From: Shewanella sp. CG12_big_fil_rev_8_21_14_0_65_47_15 | Lineage (GTDB): Bacteria > Pseudomonadota > Gammaproteobacteria > Enterobacterales > Shewanellaceae | Direction of reading: 5' to 3' | DNA length: 64,000 nt | NCBI RefSeq assembly: GCF_002783505.1 | Contig: NZ_PFGL01000064.1 | Coordinates: forward strand, 1 to 64,000 | Shown: positions 36,686 through 44,767 of the stretch, piece by piece | Layout: each line of letters begins with the position of its first letter | How positions within the stretch are numbered: position 1 is the stretch's first letter | Position numbers and translations under genes: made by a program | Notes under the pieces: model-generated | What the model was told of the DNA's origin: nothing | Databases searched by the model: none | The model's input: only the letters and a program-made list of their open reading frames with translations

Positions 36686-37036
36686 TTAAGAACCGGATTA
36701 GCGGGCAAGGTTTCGCATCAAATTTACATAATCTGTATTGTGCGAATATGCCATGGGAAAACTGGCGCAAATAATAACATCAAATGCCCGAAAACAAAGG
36801 GCTAAGCAAGTAACTCAGCTAAAATAGCGCCCGCATGATATACAGCAGCAAAACAGAACGAGGTGGATTTATGTGATCTAAGTCAATGATCGATAAACTC
36901 ATTAATGAATACCGCTAGCTTGGGGAAACTTTTTCAACTCTGCTTGTCAGAGCAGACGAGTCTGGATTGAATTCATTCCTTGCCATTCCTTTACCATTGT
37001 ACGATTGCATTAATCCGCCTTCGATAAGGACATTTC
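36686..37036. other. Divergent intergenic region, tsaB / hemB
   Basis: About 350 bases without a supported gene. It holds an FNR/CRP-like half-symmetric site, GTGATctaaGTCAA (36873-36886), roughly 150 bases before hemB. No clear -10/-35 pair was assigned. Confidence 0.4.
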
Positions 37037-38006
37037 ATGTTAAACACGCCCCATTGCGTCGCCTAAGACGCTTACGTAGCTCAGAAGCGATGCGCGTTCT
37101 GCTGCGCGAGACCCATATTTCGCTCAGCGATCTTATCCATCCCCTGTTCATTGAAGAACATATCACCCATGCCGCACCCATCTCCACGCTACCAGGCATC
37201 AGCCGCTTGCCGAGAGTCGACTTGCGGATGAAGTGCGCGAACTTTACGCCCTCGGGATCCGCTATGTAATGCCCTTTGGGATTTCCCACACTAAGGATGA
37301 TAAAGGCAGCGACACCTGGGATGACAATGGCTTACTCGCCCGCATGGTGCGTACCATTAAAGCCGCCGTGCCTGAGATGATGGTGATCCCCGACATTTGT
37401 TTTTGTGAATACACAGATCACGGCCATTGCGGCGTGGTGCACAATAATGAAGTCTGCAACGATCTCACCGTCGAAAATTTAGTTAAGCAATCGGTCACTG
37501 CCGCCAAAGCGGGCGCCGATATGTTAGCGCCATCGGCCATGATGGACGGTCAAGTGAAAGCCATTCGCACAGGGCTCGATGCCGCAGGTTTTGAGCATGT
37601 AGCGATTCTGGCCCTCGCCTCTTCCTTCTACGGTCCTTTTAGAGCGGCGGTCGATTGTGAACTCAGCGGTAATCGCAAGGGATATCAACTTGATTATGCC
37701 AACGGGCGCCAAGCCCTGTTAGAAGCCTCATTAGATGAAGCCGAAGGCGCCGATATCCTGATGGTTAAACCCGGTACGCCCTACTTAGATGTGTTAAGCC
37801 GTTTGAGACAAGAAACCCACTTGCCACTCGCCGCCTATCAAGTCGGCGGCGAATATGCGGGCATTAAATTTGCGGCCCTTGCAGGCGCGCTAGATGAGCG
37901 TGCTGTGGTGACTGAAACCTTTATCGGCTTAAAGCGAGCGGGAGCGGATTTGATTGTCAGCTATTACACCAAACAATACGCCCAGTGGTTAGCCGAGAGT
38001 CAATAG
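37037..38006 (+). pseudogene. hemB: Delta-aminolevulinic acid dehydratase, frameshifted
   Basis: Porphobilinogen synthase condenses two 5-aminolevulinates early in haem synthesis. The reading is split. Codons up to SLPGISRLP-type sequence (about 37208) lie in one frame; from RELYALGIRYVMPFGISH onward they lie in another, open to 38006, with the zinc Cys region, the Schiff-base lysines (ALASSFYG... and LMVKPGTPYLD region) and the C-terminus intact. One extra G near 37212 would restore LPESRLADEVRELYA, as in other HemB proteins. In addition, the only ATG with a ribosome binding site (AAGGA, 37025-37029; ATG 37037) is out of frame with the first part by one base. A second hemB elsewhere would make the loss tolerable. 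Sequencing error is the alternative. Confidence 0.8.
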
Positions 38007-38045
38007 TTACCTCGGTAGCTATCGTTTTGGACGTTAAAAATCGAT

Positions 38046-38076
38046 AAAAAACGCCACCTTTAACGGTGGCGTTTTT
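38046..38076. terminator. Bidirectional terminator, hemB / msrBA
   Basis: AAAAACGCCACC and GGTGGCGTTTTT around a 6-base loop, with T-rich ends on both strands, between convergent genes. Confidence 0.92.
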
Positions 38077-38103
38077 ATATTTAACGTTCTAACGCTTAAT
38101 CGC

Positions 38104-39015
38104 TTAGGCTTTCTGCAATCGTGCAAATAAGGCTTTCACTTTTTCTACTTTAGGGCGCACAACCATCTGGCAATAGGGCTGTTCACCATGTAATGCAAAA
38201 TAATCATTGTGATAGTGCTCAGCGGGGTAAAAAGTCTCAAATGCTGACACTTGGGTCACTATGGGTGCATCGAAAACCTTAGCTATAGTTAACTGATTGA
38301 TCAGGCTATTGGTTTGCTCTATTTGTTCTGCGGTATGAGCAAAAACGATAGAGCGATACTGCGGCCCTTTATCATTGCCTTGGCGATTAAGGGTGGTCGG
38401 ATCGTGACTCTCAAATAACACCTGTAGCAGCGTGCTAAAAGAGATTTGCGCAGGATCGAACTCGATGTGCACCACCTCGGCATGCCCAGTTAATCCCGAA
38501 CACACAGATTTATAGTCGGCATCGCTCGCCTCACCGCCCGAATATCCGGAGGTCACATTAATGACCCCTTTCAAGCTCTTAAAAATGGCTTCAACACACC
38601 AAAAACACCCCGCACCAAAGGTGGCAAAGGCATATTTTTGAGCGGTATCCTCAACCTCATCCGTTGCTTTAAACACCATAGAGACAGAGTTAACGCAGTG
38701 GCGAATATTCTTCGGCGTTAAATATTCCCCTTCAAAAACATGGCCTAAATGCCCTCCACACTGGCTACAAACGATTTCGGTGCGGCGGCCATCGGCATCG
38801 ATATGGCGGCGAACCGCACCCGGGATTTCATCATCAAAGGCAGGCCAGCCGCAGTGGGCATTAAACTTATCTTCTGAGCGATACAAGGGCGCATGGCATT
38901 TTTTGCATAAATAAACCCCTTTCGCGTCGTGTTGATAATATTCACCGCTAAAGGGGCGTTCTGTGCCCTTTTCTTCTATGACATAGCGTTCAAAATCAGT
39001 CAGTTTAGTGTTCAT
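38104..39015 (-). CDS. msrBA: Bifunctional methionine sulfoxide reductase B/A
   Basis: Repairs both diastereomers of methionine sulfoxide. The N-terminal MsrB domain (about 1-118) has zinc Cys37, Cys40, Cys83, Cys86 and the catalytic Cys107 in RHCVNS. The C-terminal MsrA domain (about 127-295) has catalytic Cys137 in GAGCFWC and the GYSGG segment. The order B-then-A differs from the commoner A-B fusion. No signal peptide, so it is cytosolic. 303 residues, convergent with hemB. Confidence 0.93.
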   Translation of the reverse strand: MNTKLTDFERYVIEEKGTERPFSGEYYQHDAKGVYLCKKCHAPLYRSEDKFNAHCGWPAFDDEIPGAVRRHIDADGRRTEIVCSQCGGHLGHVFEGEYLTPKNIRHCVNSVSMVFKATDEVEDTAQKYAFATFGAGCFWCVEAIFKSLKGVINVTSGYSGGEASDADYKSVCSGLTGHAEVVHIEFDPAQISFSTLLQVLFESHDPTTLNRQGNDKGPQYRSIVFAHTAEQIEQTNSLINQLTIAKVFDAPIVTQVSAFETFYPAEHYHNDYFALHGEQPYCQMVVRPKVEKVKALFARLQKA

Positions 39016-39403
39016 AAACGTGTCCTTTCGCTCCCAAGGGATATCAGTTTTATTGTTTATTATAAGACAGTGTCAACCCAAGGTTTATTTCGCCTCGCCC
39101 CGAATGGGCTTTTTGGCATAGTAGCCGCTTTGCCCCATAAAATCCTATTGATTGAGCACTCGCTTAAATCACTGGCGGAAAATTCAGCAATGGCTTAGGT
39201 ACTAAGCGATGAGTGTTTGCACCCTGCAAAGGGCAAAGCTACACTTGCTGCGGGTCAATTCTCTACCCAAACCCTTTCTATATGTCTGCTTAAACACTAG
39301 GACTAAGCAAGCCACACAGATAATGAGATAAGCGGCGACGACTCCTTACCTTTATCTTTAGAAAGCGTTTGGTTAACCATCATTTATAACAAGTAGAAAC
39401 AAT
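39016..39403. other. Divergent intergenic region, msrBA / oxygenase
   Basis: About 390 bases. I see no gene; a 90-codon frame here is an antisense extension of msrBA. A short imperfect inverted repeat around 39217-39236 (TTGCACCCTGCAAAGGGCAA) is the only structure noted. Confidence 0.4.
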
Positions 39404-40243
39404 ATGAAATTAGAAACCATTGATTATCGCGCCGCCGATAGCGCCAAACGCTTTGTAGAATCCCTGCGGGAAACGGGCTTTGGCGTTCTCTCTAACCACC
39501 CTATTGATAAGGATCTGGTTGAGTCCATCTACGCCGAGTGGCAGGCATTTTTTAACTCAGAGGCGAAAAACGAGTTTATGTTTAAAAAGGAAACCCACGA
39601 TGGTTTCTTCCCCGCTTCGATTTCAGAAACCGCAAAAGGCCACACGGTTAAAGATATTAAAGAGTACTACCACGTCTACCCTTGGGGCCGGATCCCTGAC
39701 TCGCTGCGGGCCAATATTCTGGCCTACTATGAAAAAGCCAATGCGCTAGCGTCTGAACTGTTAGAGTGGATCGAAACCTACTCACCTGACGAAGTAAAAG
39801 CGAAGTTTTCGATGCCCTTACCCGAGATGATCGCCGATAGCCAGAAAACCTTGCTACGCATTCTGCATTATCCGCCAATGACGGGTGATGAAGAAATGGG
39901 CGCCATTCGCGCCGCAGCCCACGAAGATATTAACCTTATCACTGTACTGCCCGCCGCCAATGAGCCAGGGCTACAAGTGAAAGCCAAGGACGGGACTTGG
40001 TTAGATGTGCCAAGCGATTTTGGCAGCATTATCATCAATATCGGCGATATGTTGCAGGAAGCATCCGGCGGGTATTTCCCATCGACTTCGCACCGCGTGA
40101 TCAACCCAGAAGGCACGGATAAGACTAAGTCACGTATTTCCCTGCCTTTATTCCTGCACCCAAATCCTTCGGTTGTACTGTCTGAGCGTTATACCGCCGA
40201 CAGCTATCTAATGGAAAGACTGCGCGAACTCGGAGTGATCTAA
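39404..40243 (+). CDS. 2-oxoglutarate/Fe(II)-dependent oxygenase, isopenicillin N synthase family
   Basis: Non-haem iron dioxygenase of the IPNS-like family. The iron triad is His173 and Asp175 (AAHEDINLITVL) and His230 (STSHRVINPE); Arg244 in KSRISLPLF is placed to bind the 2-oxoglutarate carboxylate. The N-terminal DIOX_N region is also present. 279 residues, cytosolic. Members occur in many proteobacteria without a known substrate; isopenicillin synthesis itself is not implied. A terminator follows. Confidence 0.88.
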   Translation: MKLETIDYRAADSAKRFVESLRETGFGVLSNHPIDKDLVESIYAEWQAFFNSEAKNEFMFKKETHDGFFPASISETAKGHTVKDIKEYYHVYPWGRIPDSLRANILAYYEKANALASELLEWIETYSPDEVKAKFSMPLPEMIADSQKTLLRILHYPPMTGDEEMGAIRAAAHEDINLITVLPAANEPGLQVKAKDGTWLDVPSDFGSIIINIGDMLQEASGGYFPSTSHRVINPEGTDKTKSRISLPLFLHPNPSVVLSERYTADSYLMERLRELGVI

Positions 40244-40290
40244 TCCGCTGCGACAATTTAATCCAAGAAAACATCAAGGATTAAGCGATT

Positions 40291-40314
40291 GAAGCGCCTG
40301 AGGGCGCTTTTTTT
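40291..40314 (+). terminator. Intrinsic terminator of the oxygenase gene
   Basis: AAGCGCC-tgag-GGCGCTT followed by a run of T residues. Confidence 0.87.
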
Positions 40315-40378
40315 ATGACATTCGCCGCCATCAAGGTAGAATAGCCGTTCTTTAAGTTATTTAGGACAAGGCGTTATC

Positions 40379-41320
40379 ATGGCAATTCAATGGTATCCAG
40401 GGCATATGCATAAGGCACGCAAAGAGATCGAAGAGGCTATGCCTCAGGTCGATCTGGTGATTGAGGTGCTGGACGCGCGTATTCCCTACAGTAGTGAAAA
40501 CCCCATGGTGTCAAAGCTTCGCGGTGACAAACCTTGTATTAAACTGCTGAATAAATCCGACTTAGCCGATCCTGAAGTCACCGCGCAGTGGATTGAATAC
40601 CTAGAGCGTGAACAAGGCGTTAAAGCCACGGCGATCACCACGCTGCAACCGGGTATGTTGAAAATGCTACCGGATCTTTGCCGTAAGTTAGTGCCGAGTC
40701 GCGATAAGACCGAAAAGGACATTCGCACTATGATCATGGGGATCCCAAACGTGGGTAAGTCTACCATTATCAATACCTTAGCCGGTCGTGTTATCGCTAA
40801 AACCGGTAACGAACCTGCAGTCACTAAGACCCAGCAGCGCATTAATCTACGCAACGGTATTGTGCTCTCGGACACCCCGGGCATCTTATGGCCTAAAGTG
40901 GATAACGAAGCCAGCAGCTATCGTCTTGCCGTTACCGGCGCCATTAAAGACACCGCCATGGAATATGAAGATGTGGCCCTGTTCGCCGCCAAGTATTTCA
41001 TAACCGCCTACCCAAAAGAGATTTGCGAGCGTTATAACTTGAGCGAATTACCGCACGACGATATGGCGCTACTCGAGGAAATTGGCCGCAAGCGTGGCGC
41101 CCTGCGTCCCGGCGGCCGTATCGATTTGCATAAGGCATCTGAACTTTTATTGCACGAATATCGTTCAGGCAAAATCGGCTTGTTATCCCTTGAAACCCCC
41201 GCGATGGCCGAAATTGAAAAGGTCGAAGTGGCACGTATTCTGGCTGAAAAAGAAGCTGAAAAAGAAGCCAAACTGGCCGCAGAGAAGCTAAAACGCTCTG
41301 GAAAACGCCATAACGATTAA
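40379..41320 (+). CDS. ylqF: Circularly permuted GTPase, RbgA/YlqF family
   Basis: Ribosome-biogenesis GTPase (large-subunit assembly in Bacillus). The G motifs appear in permuted order: G4 NKSD (58-61), then G1 GIPNVGKST (about 121-129), G2 TKTQQ region, and G3 DTPG. The family opening QWYPGHMHKA is present. A basic, Glu/Lys-rich C-terminal helix ends the protein (313 residues). It is the last core gene before the accessory segment, which begins right after its stop. Confidence 0.93.
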   Translation: MAIQWYPGHMHKARKEIEEAMPQVDLVIEVLDARIPYSSENPMVSKLRGDKPCIKLLNKSDLADPEVTAQWIEYLEREQGVKATAITTLQPGMLKMLPDLCRKLVPSRDKTEKDIRTMIMGIPNVGKSTIINTLAGRVIAKTGNEPAVTKTQQRINLRNGIVLSDTPGILWPKVDNEASSYRLAVTGAIKDTAMEYEDVALFAAKYFITAYPKEICERYNLSELPHDDMALLEEIGRKRGALRPGGRIDLHKASELLLHEYRSGKIGLLSLETPAMAEIEKVEVARILAEKEAEKEAKLAAEKLKRSGKRHND

Positions 41321-41831
41321 TGTTACGTTGAGCACTCTTTAGCGTTTAAACCTTCAGCGACTAAATGACTAATGCAGGCTTCGACTGATAGGCGAGCCAT
41401 GGCATTCGCTCATCGATACTGTGAATAGACACCTAGGGCCTCTAAGTGTATGAACGAGAGCCATGGAAGGCGAGCGAACAGTTAAACAGGGATGTTGTTC
41501 CAGTCCTTCCTTGAATGCAGGGTCGCCCATGGGGCGGACGGTCGCCTCGCAAATCACCATGGATCACCTTTTTAGCATTAGTGTAATCGGTAGATTTAAA
41601 AGAGCTACGTAACACACTATAGGCTCGACGGCGACATATGCAGTACACGGAAGTGTAAATGTCGCGTTCAAATGAATGTGTAAGAGCGGCCATGTCGCCA
41701 ACGGTCACTGGCGCCCCTGTGCCAATTTTAACAACCAGTTTTGCTGTCTTGACGTAGACAACTAAGGGGTAATAGCTTGGCTTAAAACTTTGAATCCATT
41801 GAAAAAACAAAGCTTTTCTCTCCAGCTTTGG
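41321..41831. repeat. Hairpin-rich noncoding patch
   Basis: About 500 bases with no credible gene; the open frames (for example 41442-41810 on the minus strand) run through hairpins. Structures seen: CCATGG at 41397, 41461, 41527 and 41557; AACA-GGGA-TGTT (41485-41496); CGCCC-ATG-GGGCG (41524-41536); GGAAGG/CCTTCC arms at 41464-41469 and 41507-41512; TACAC-GGAA-GTGTA inside 41621-41666; TCGCCA/TGGCG(C) arms at 41695-41717. It looks like a composite of REP-like units, perhaps transcribed. Confidence 0.55.
41621..41666 (+). repeat. GGA-loop hairpin repeat, copy 2
   Basis: Shares a 16-base run (GGCTCGACGGCGACAT) with the minus strand of 1-46, then folds as CGACAT...TACAC-GGAA-GTGTA...ATGTCG. 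Inner-stem bases differ from copy 1 but remain paired, so the fold, not just the sequence, is conserved. Confidence 0.65.
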
Positions 41832-42545
41832 TTACTTGTCAAAGGTAAATGTACCCGGAAAGAATGCATTGACTAGGGATTTAAAAAACATAAGCCATAA
41901 TGCCAACAAACCAAACCAATAAAAACCTAAATCACTGGTTTGTACTGATTGAATCTTAGGCTTCATATATTGATATGAGAGAAGCATTTCATTATCTGAC
42001 TTTAATTGAAAAATTAAGCCAGCTTCATGCCAGATTGAAACTTTTGAACCGACATTTAAATCTCTGGCAAGTATTTTACACTTGCTTTCACTTATCCCAG
42101 CGGCAATAAATGAATCTTGGAAGGATCCAATTTTTAAATCAAAGTATGTATCTACTTTATCTGATTTACTATAAGTAACTTCATCTTTTTGACATTCTAT
42201 GAAGTCAATTATTGTTGAATATTCATGAACCTTTGATATATCAGTCACTATGTATTTAGACAATACAAAAGCTAAAACTAATATATTTATTATAAAAAAA
42301 GCAACTATGAATATTGTACGACTAGTAGCTGAACCTTCAGGCGAGAACTCGATTATAATTTCATCTTCATCATCGTCTTGAAGCTCTTCAATTTTTTGTT
42401 CTCTTTTTTCGAATTCTCCGATATCTTTTCTGTGCTGGATTTCATCACATAACTGCTTATACCGTTCTGGGTACTTATCTTTATTAATGTTTTCATTAAC
42501 ATCCAACAATTCGTCCACTGTGTATTTTGTATAATCGATTAACAC
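41832..42545 (-). CDS. AT-rich orphan membrane protein
   Basis: 237 residues, no recognised family. Layout: an acidic, helical cytoplasmic N-terminus (residues 1-75, with the very acidic ELQDDDEDEIIIEF), a first transmembrane helix (TIFIVAFFIINILVLAFVLS), an extracytoplasmic middle of about 100 residues with two Cys, and a second transmembrane helix (FYWFGLLALWLMFFKSLVN) near the C-terminus. Base composition is clearly more AT-rich than the core genes on either side, and the gene is flanked by hairpin-rich spacers, so it is probably acquired DNA. Start ATG at 42545. Confidence 0.6.
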   Translation of the reverse strand: MLIDYTKYTVDELLDVNENINKDKYPERYKQLCDEIQHRKDIGEFEKREQKIEELQDDDEDEIIIEFSPEGSATSRTIFIVAFFIINILVLAFVLSKYIVTDISKVHEYSTIIDFIECQKDEVTYSKSDKVDTYFDLKIGSFQDSFIAAGISESKCKILARDLNVGSKVSIWHEAGLIFQLKSDNEMLLSYQYMKPKIQSVQTSDLGFYWFGLLALWLMFFKSLVNAFFPGTFTFDK

Positions 42546-42785
42546 GATACTTCCCTTTACCTAAAACAACGCTATAACTTGCCGTAACTGGGCTTTTTGT
42601 TTTGCGCTAGCGTAGCGATAAAACGTAAAACGAGCAAGGCAGCGAAGAGCGAAGGTCCAGCCTGAATCGCCACCGATGTTGTAGGCACTTTTAACATTAC
42701 AAAAAATAGGTCAACTTGCACATAGCGTGCAGAGTTCTGGTAGTGTCCCTCAACCACTTTGGGGACATTTTCAAGTTAATCAATT
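42546..42785. repeat. Hairpin-rich spacer between two orphan genes
   Basis: Contains an interrupted stem GTTTT-CGCTA / TAGCG-AAAAC (42599-42624) around GCG, and a second hairpin GTCCC...GGGAC (42744-42765). A 61-codon minus-strand frame crosses it but has no product I recognise and overlaps the hairpins. It separates two short orphan genes of the same orientation, as a recombination site in a gene cassette would, but no integrase or consensus core sites were found. Confidence 0.45.
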
Positions 42786-43082
42786 TTAAACACGCCACGC
42801 TCTAATCGCTTCTGTTGCTAAACCAGATAGCGGTTTTGAGACTTCACGGTCTTTATAAATTGAGGATGTATCTTTTGCGATTGGCACAGAATAATGAATA
42901 TCGTGGGCCAGATTATTTAGATACTCACGGCCACCAGCTCCATATTTTTGCAGCTCCTGATCATTTAGCTGGATCATATAGCTATAGCCAAATGCACTCA
43001 TGTTGCAATTTGCATTCAAGTATAAATGACCTTCATGTTCCAAAAGAAACCATGCTCGGTTTTCAGAATCCATTACTTTCAT
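42786..43082 (-). CDS. Small orphan protein
   Basis: 98 residues, soluble, acidic to neutral, beginning MKVMDSENRAWFLLEHEGHLYL with a beta-hairpin-like start and a helical end (shown in part). No family is recognised; no signal peptide. Same strand as the membrane orphan, 240 bases upstream of it. Together they form the accessory segment between ylqF and the ligase gene. Confidence 0.55.
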   Translation of the reverse strand: MKVMDSENRAWFLLEHEGHLYLNANCNMSAFGYSYMIQLNDQELQKYGAGGREYLNNLAHDIHYSVPIAKDTSSIYKDREVSKPLSGLATEAIRAWRV

Positions 43083-43173
43083 AGTCGTCTCACATTAGGG
43101 ATTATGTTGCATTGTAAACACTCATTTTCCTTTAAGACTCGCCGCCGAGTTCGTATGGCATGGGTATATCGGC

Positions 43174-44103
43174 TTATTGCCCAAAACGGTCAACACTGCC
43201 GTCCAATGGGGGCTCGATTATATCGGTTCTTACCCGCAAAAAACTAGCAAATCGAGGTAAACCATTAACGGTTAAGCCTAAGTATTTATAGGTAATAATC
43301 GCGCCCACAGCGGGTGGATGCTGACGTTCCGTCAAGGTAAACCCTGTGCCTATGCTAAAAATACGGCCGTCAGGTGTTTGCACCCTTAGGGCTCCCATTT
43401 GACCAGCAAATTGGCCCTTACCGGCAATATAACCAATGATTTTTGCTTCGGCATCAAAATACGGTTTTAATTTCATTAAGTTAGGATTGCGCCCTACCCT
43501 ATATTGGGCACTGCGCCTATGCAACATCAAGCCTTCTGCGCCTTGAGCCACTAAGGTATCGAGTTTTTGGTATAGTGCCTCAATACTGTCCAATCTAACC
43601 TGCTCAATAACCTGCATATAGGGCGATTCCCCCGTGAGAAGGCTGAGTGCGAGTTGATAACGCTGTTCAAAGTTGCCCGCCGCTTCCGGCAAATCAAACA
43701 CCATAAAACGTACCGAACGCCAGTCGTCCTCCTTCGGTGCCGATTGACGGATTAAGCTCGATATCGCCTCAAACTGCCCTCGCCCGAGCCATAATTCTCC
43801 GTCAATAGGGATGGGAGGAAAACCCGCCGTAAACCACTTTGGTGCTGCAATCGGATTCCCCTGGCGAGTCACTAAACGGCGACCATCCCAATAACCGCGA
43901 ACGCCATCGAGCTTCTCACTGATCAAAAACTCATTGATATCTAATACTTGCTCATCCGCCGTAAATTCAGTGGCGAGTTGAATATTGGGTGCAAGGGGGT
44001 TGGCGTGCAGCACGTAAGAGATCAACAGTAAGATGCCGCTGCACCATTGCAATAGCAGATAAGGTCTCAATGTTAAAAAAAGCGCTTTGTTTACATGAGT
44101 CAT
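43174..44103 (-). CDS. Exported ATP-dependent DNA ligase (Lig E type)
   Basis: Minimal ATP-dependent DNA ligase predicted to be periplasmic. A hydrophobic signal segment (LLLQWCSGILLLISYVLHA) precedes the adenylation domain, with nucleotidyl-accepting Lys64 in motif I EKLDGVRG, IDGELWLGRGQFE (motif III region), EGLMLHRR (motif IV), LMKLKPYFDAEA (motif V), and an OB domain. Bacterial Lig E proteins of this size are thought to act on incoming or extracellular DNA. About 70 residues longer than the catalytic minimum because of the leader. Divergent from dgkA. Confidence 0.88.
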   Translation of the reverse strand: MTHVNKALFLTLRPYLLLQWCSGILLLISYVLHANPLAPNIQLATEFTADEQVLDINEFLISEKLDGVRGYWDGRRLVTRQGNPIAAPKWFTAGFPPIPIDGELWLGRGQFEAISSLIRQSAPKEDDWRSVRFMVFDLPEAAGNFEQRYQLALSLLTGESPYMQVIEQVRLDSIEALYQKLDTLVAQGAEGLMLHRRSAQYRVGRNPNLMKLKPYFDAEAKIIGYIAGKGQFAGQMGALRVQTPDGRIFSIGTGFTLTERQHPPAVGAIITYKYLGLTVNGLPRFASFLRVRTDIIEPPLDGSVDRFGQ

Positions 44104-44334
44104 TCCCTTGCCTCTTGATAAACCCTGTCCTGCTCCAAGCTTAGATTGAAGATCAAAGGATGGCGAGATCCCCGATGAATTAACCGCGTTAACTATTTAT
44201 GCACTGGTGATCTCGGGCTATACTGCGGCCAATTTTATCTGCCCGCGCAAATGTGACATAACACAATCATGTTTATAGCCGAGTTTGAACGGGATAAACC
44301 TTAGCAGTCTATCGCTCAAGTCAATGGAAATACT

Positions 44335-44706
44335 ATGAAACCAGCAAACAACCACGGTATTAAGCGCATCGTTAGAGCCACGGGATTTTCGATGAAAGGC
44401 TTAAAAGCCGCCTGGGTTCACGAGGCTGCATTCAGACAAGAATTAATGCTGGCCATCGTGATGCTCCCCATCGCACTCTGGGTCGATATAAGCACTGTTG
44501 AACGATTACTGCTGATATCAACCCTGTTTATGGTGTTGATTGTTGAGTTACTTAACTCGGCGATTGAAGCCGTAGTCGACCGTGTGGGCAGTGAAATTCA
44601 TCCCCTCAGCGGCCAAGCAAAAGATATCGCCTCTGCGGCAGTATTTTTAACACTGGCGTTATGCGGTATCACTTGGCTCGCCATCTTAGTGCCGCTATTT
44701 ATGTAA
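44335..44706 (+). CDS. dgkA: Diacylglycerol kinase
   Basis: Small integral-membrane kinase that recycles diacylglycerol to phosphatidate. Conserved active-site segments HEAAFRQE and VELLNSAIEAVVDRVG, plus three transmembrane helices (LMLAIVMLPIALWV; LLLISTLFMVLIVELL; AVFLTLALCGITWLAILVPL). 123 residues, as in E. coli (122). A bidirectional terminator follows. Confidence 0.95.
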   Translation: MKPANNHGIKRIVRATGFSMKGLKAAWVHEAAFRQELMLAIVMLPIALWVDISTVERLLLISTLFMVLIVELLNSAIEAVVDRVGSEIHPLSGQAKDIASAAVFLTLALCGITWLAILVPLFM

Positions 44707-44717
44707 TCCGCAACAGC

Positions 44718-44753
44718 AAAATCGCCTTTAATGTGAACATTAAAGGCGATTTT
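44718..44753. terminator. Bidirectional terminator, dgkA / hdfR
   Basis: AAAATCGCCTTTAAT / ATTAAAGGCGATTTT with a 6-base loop between convergent genes. Confidence 0.9.
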
Positions 44754-44767
44754 AAACATCAAGTCGT

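Noticed and set aside
41442-41810. Minus-strand open frame of 122 codons in the hairpin patch
   Set aside because: It runs through several hairpins including the repeat at 41621-41666; composition is repeat-driven rather than coding.
42572-42757. Minus-strand open frame of 61 codons
   Set aside because: It overlaps two hairpins in the spacer and has no start context; more likely part of the noncoding element.
41321-43100. Integron cassette array
   Set aside because: No integrase gene, no consensus core sites and only two orphan genes; kept only as a low-interest possibility for one spacer.
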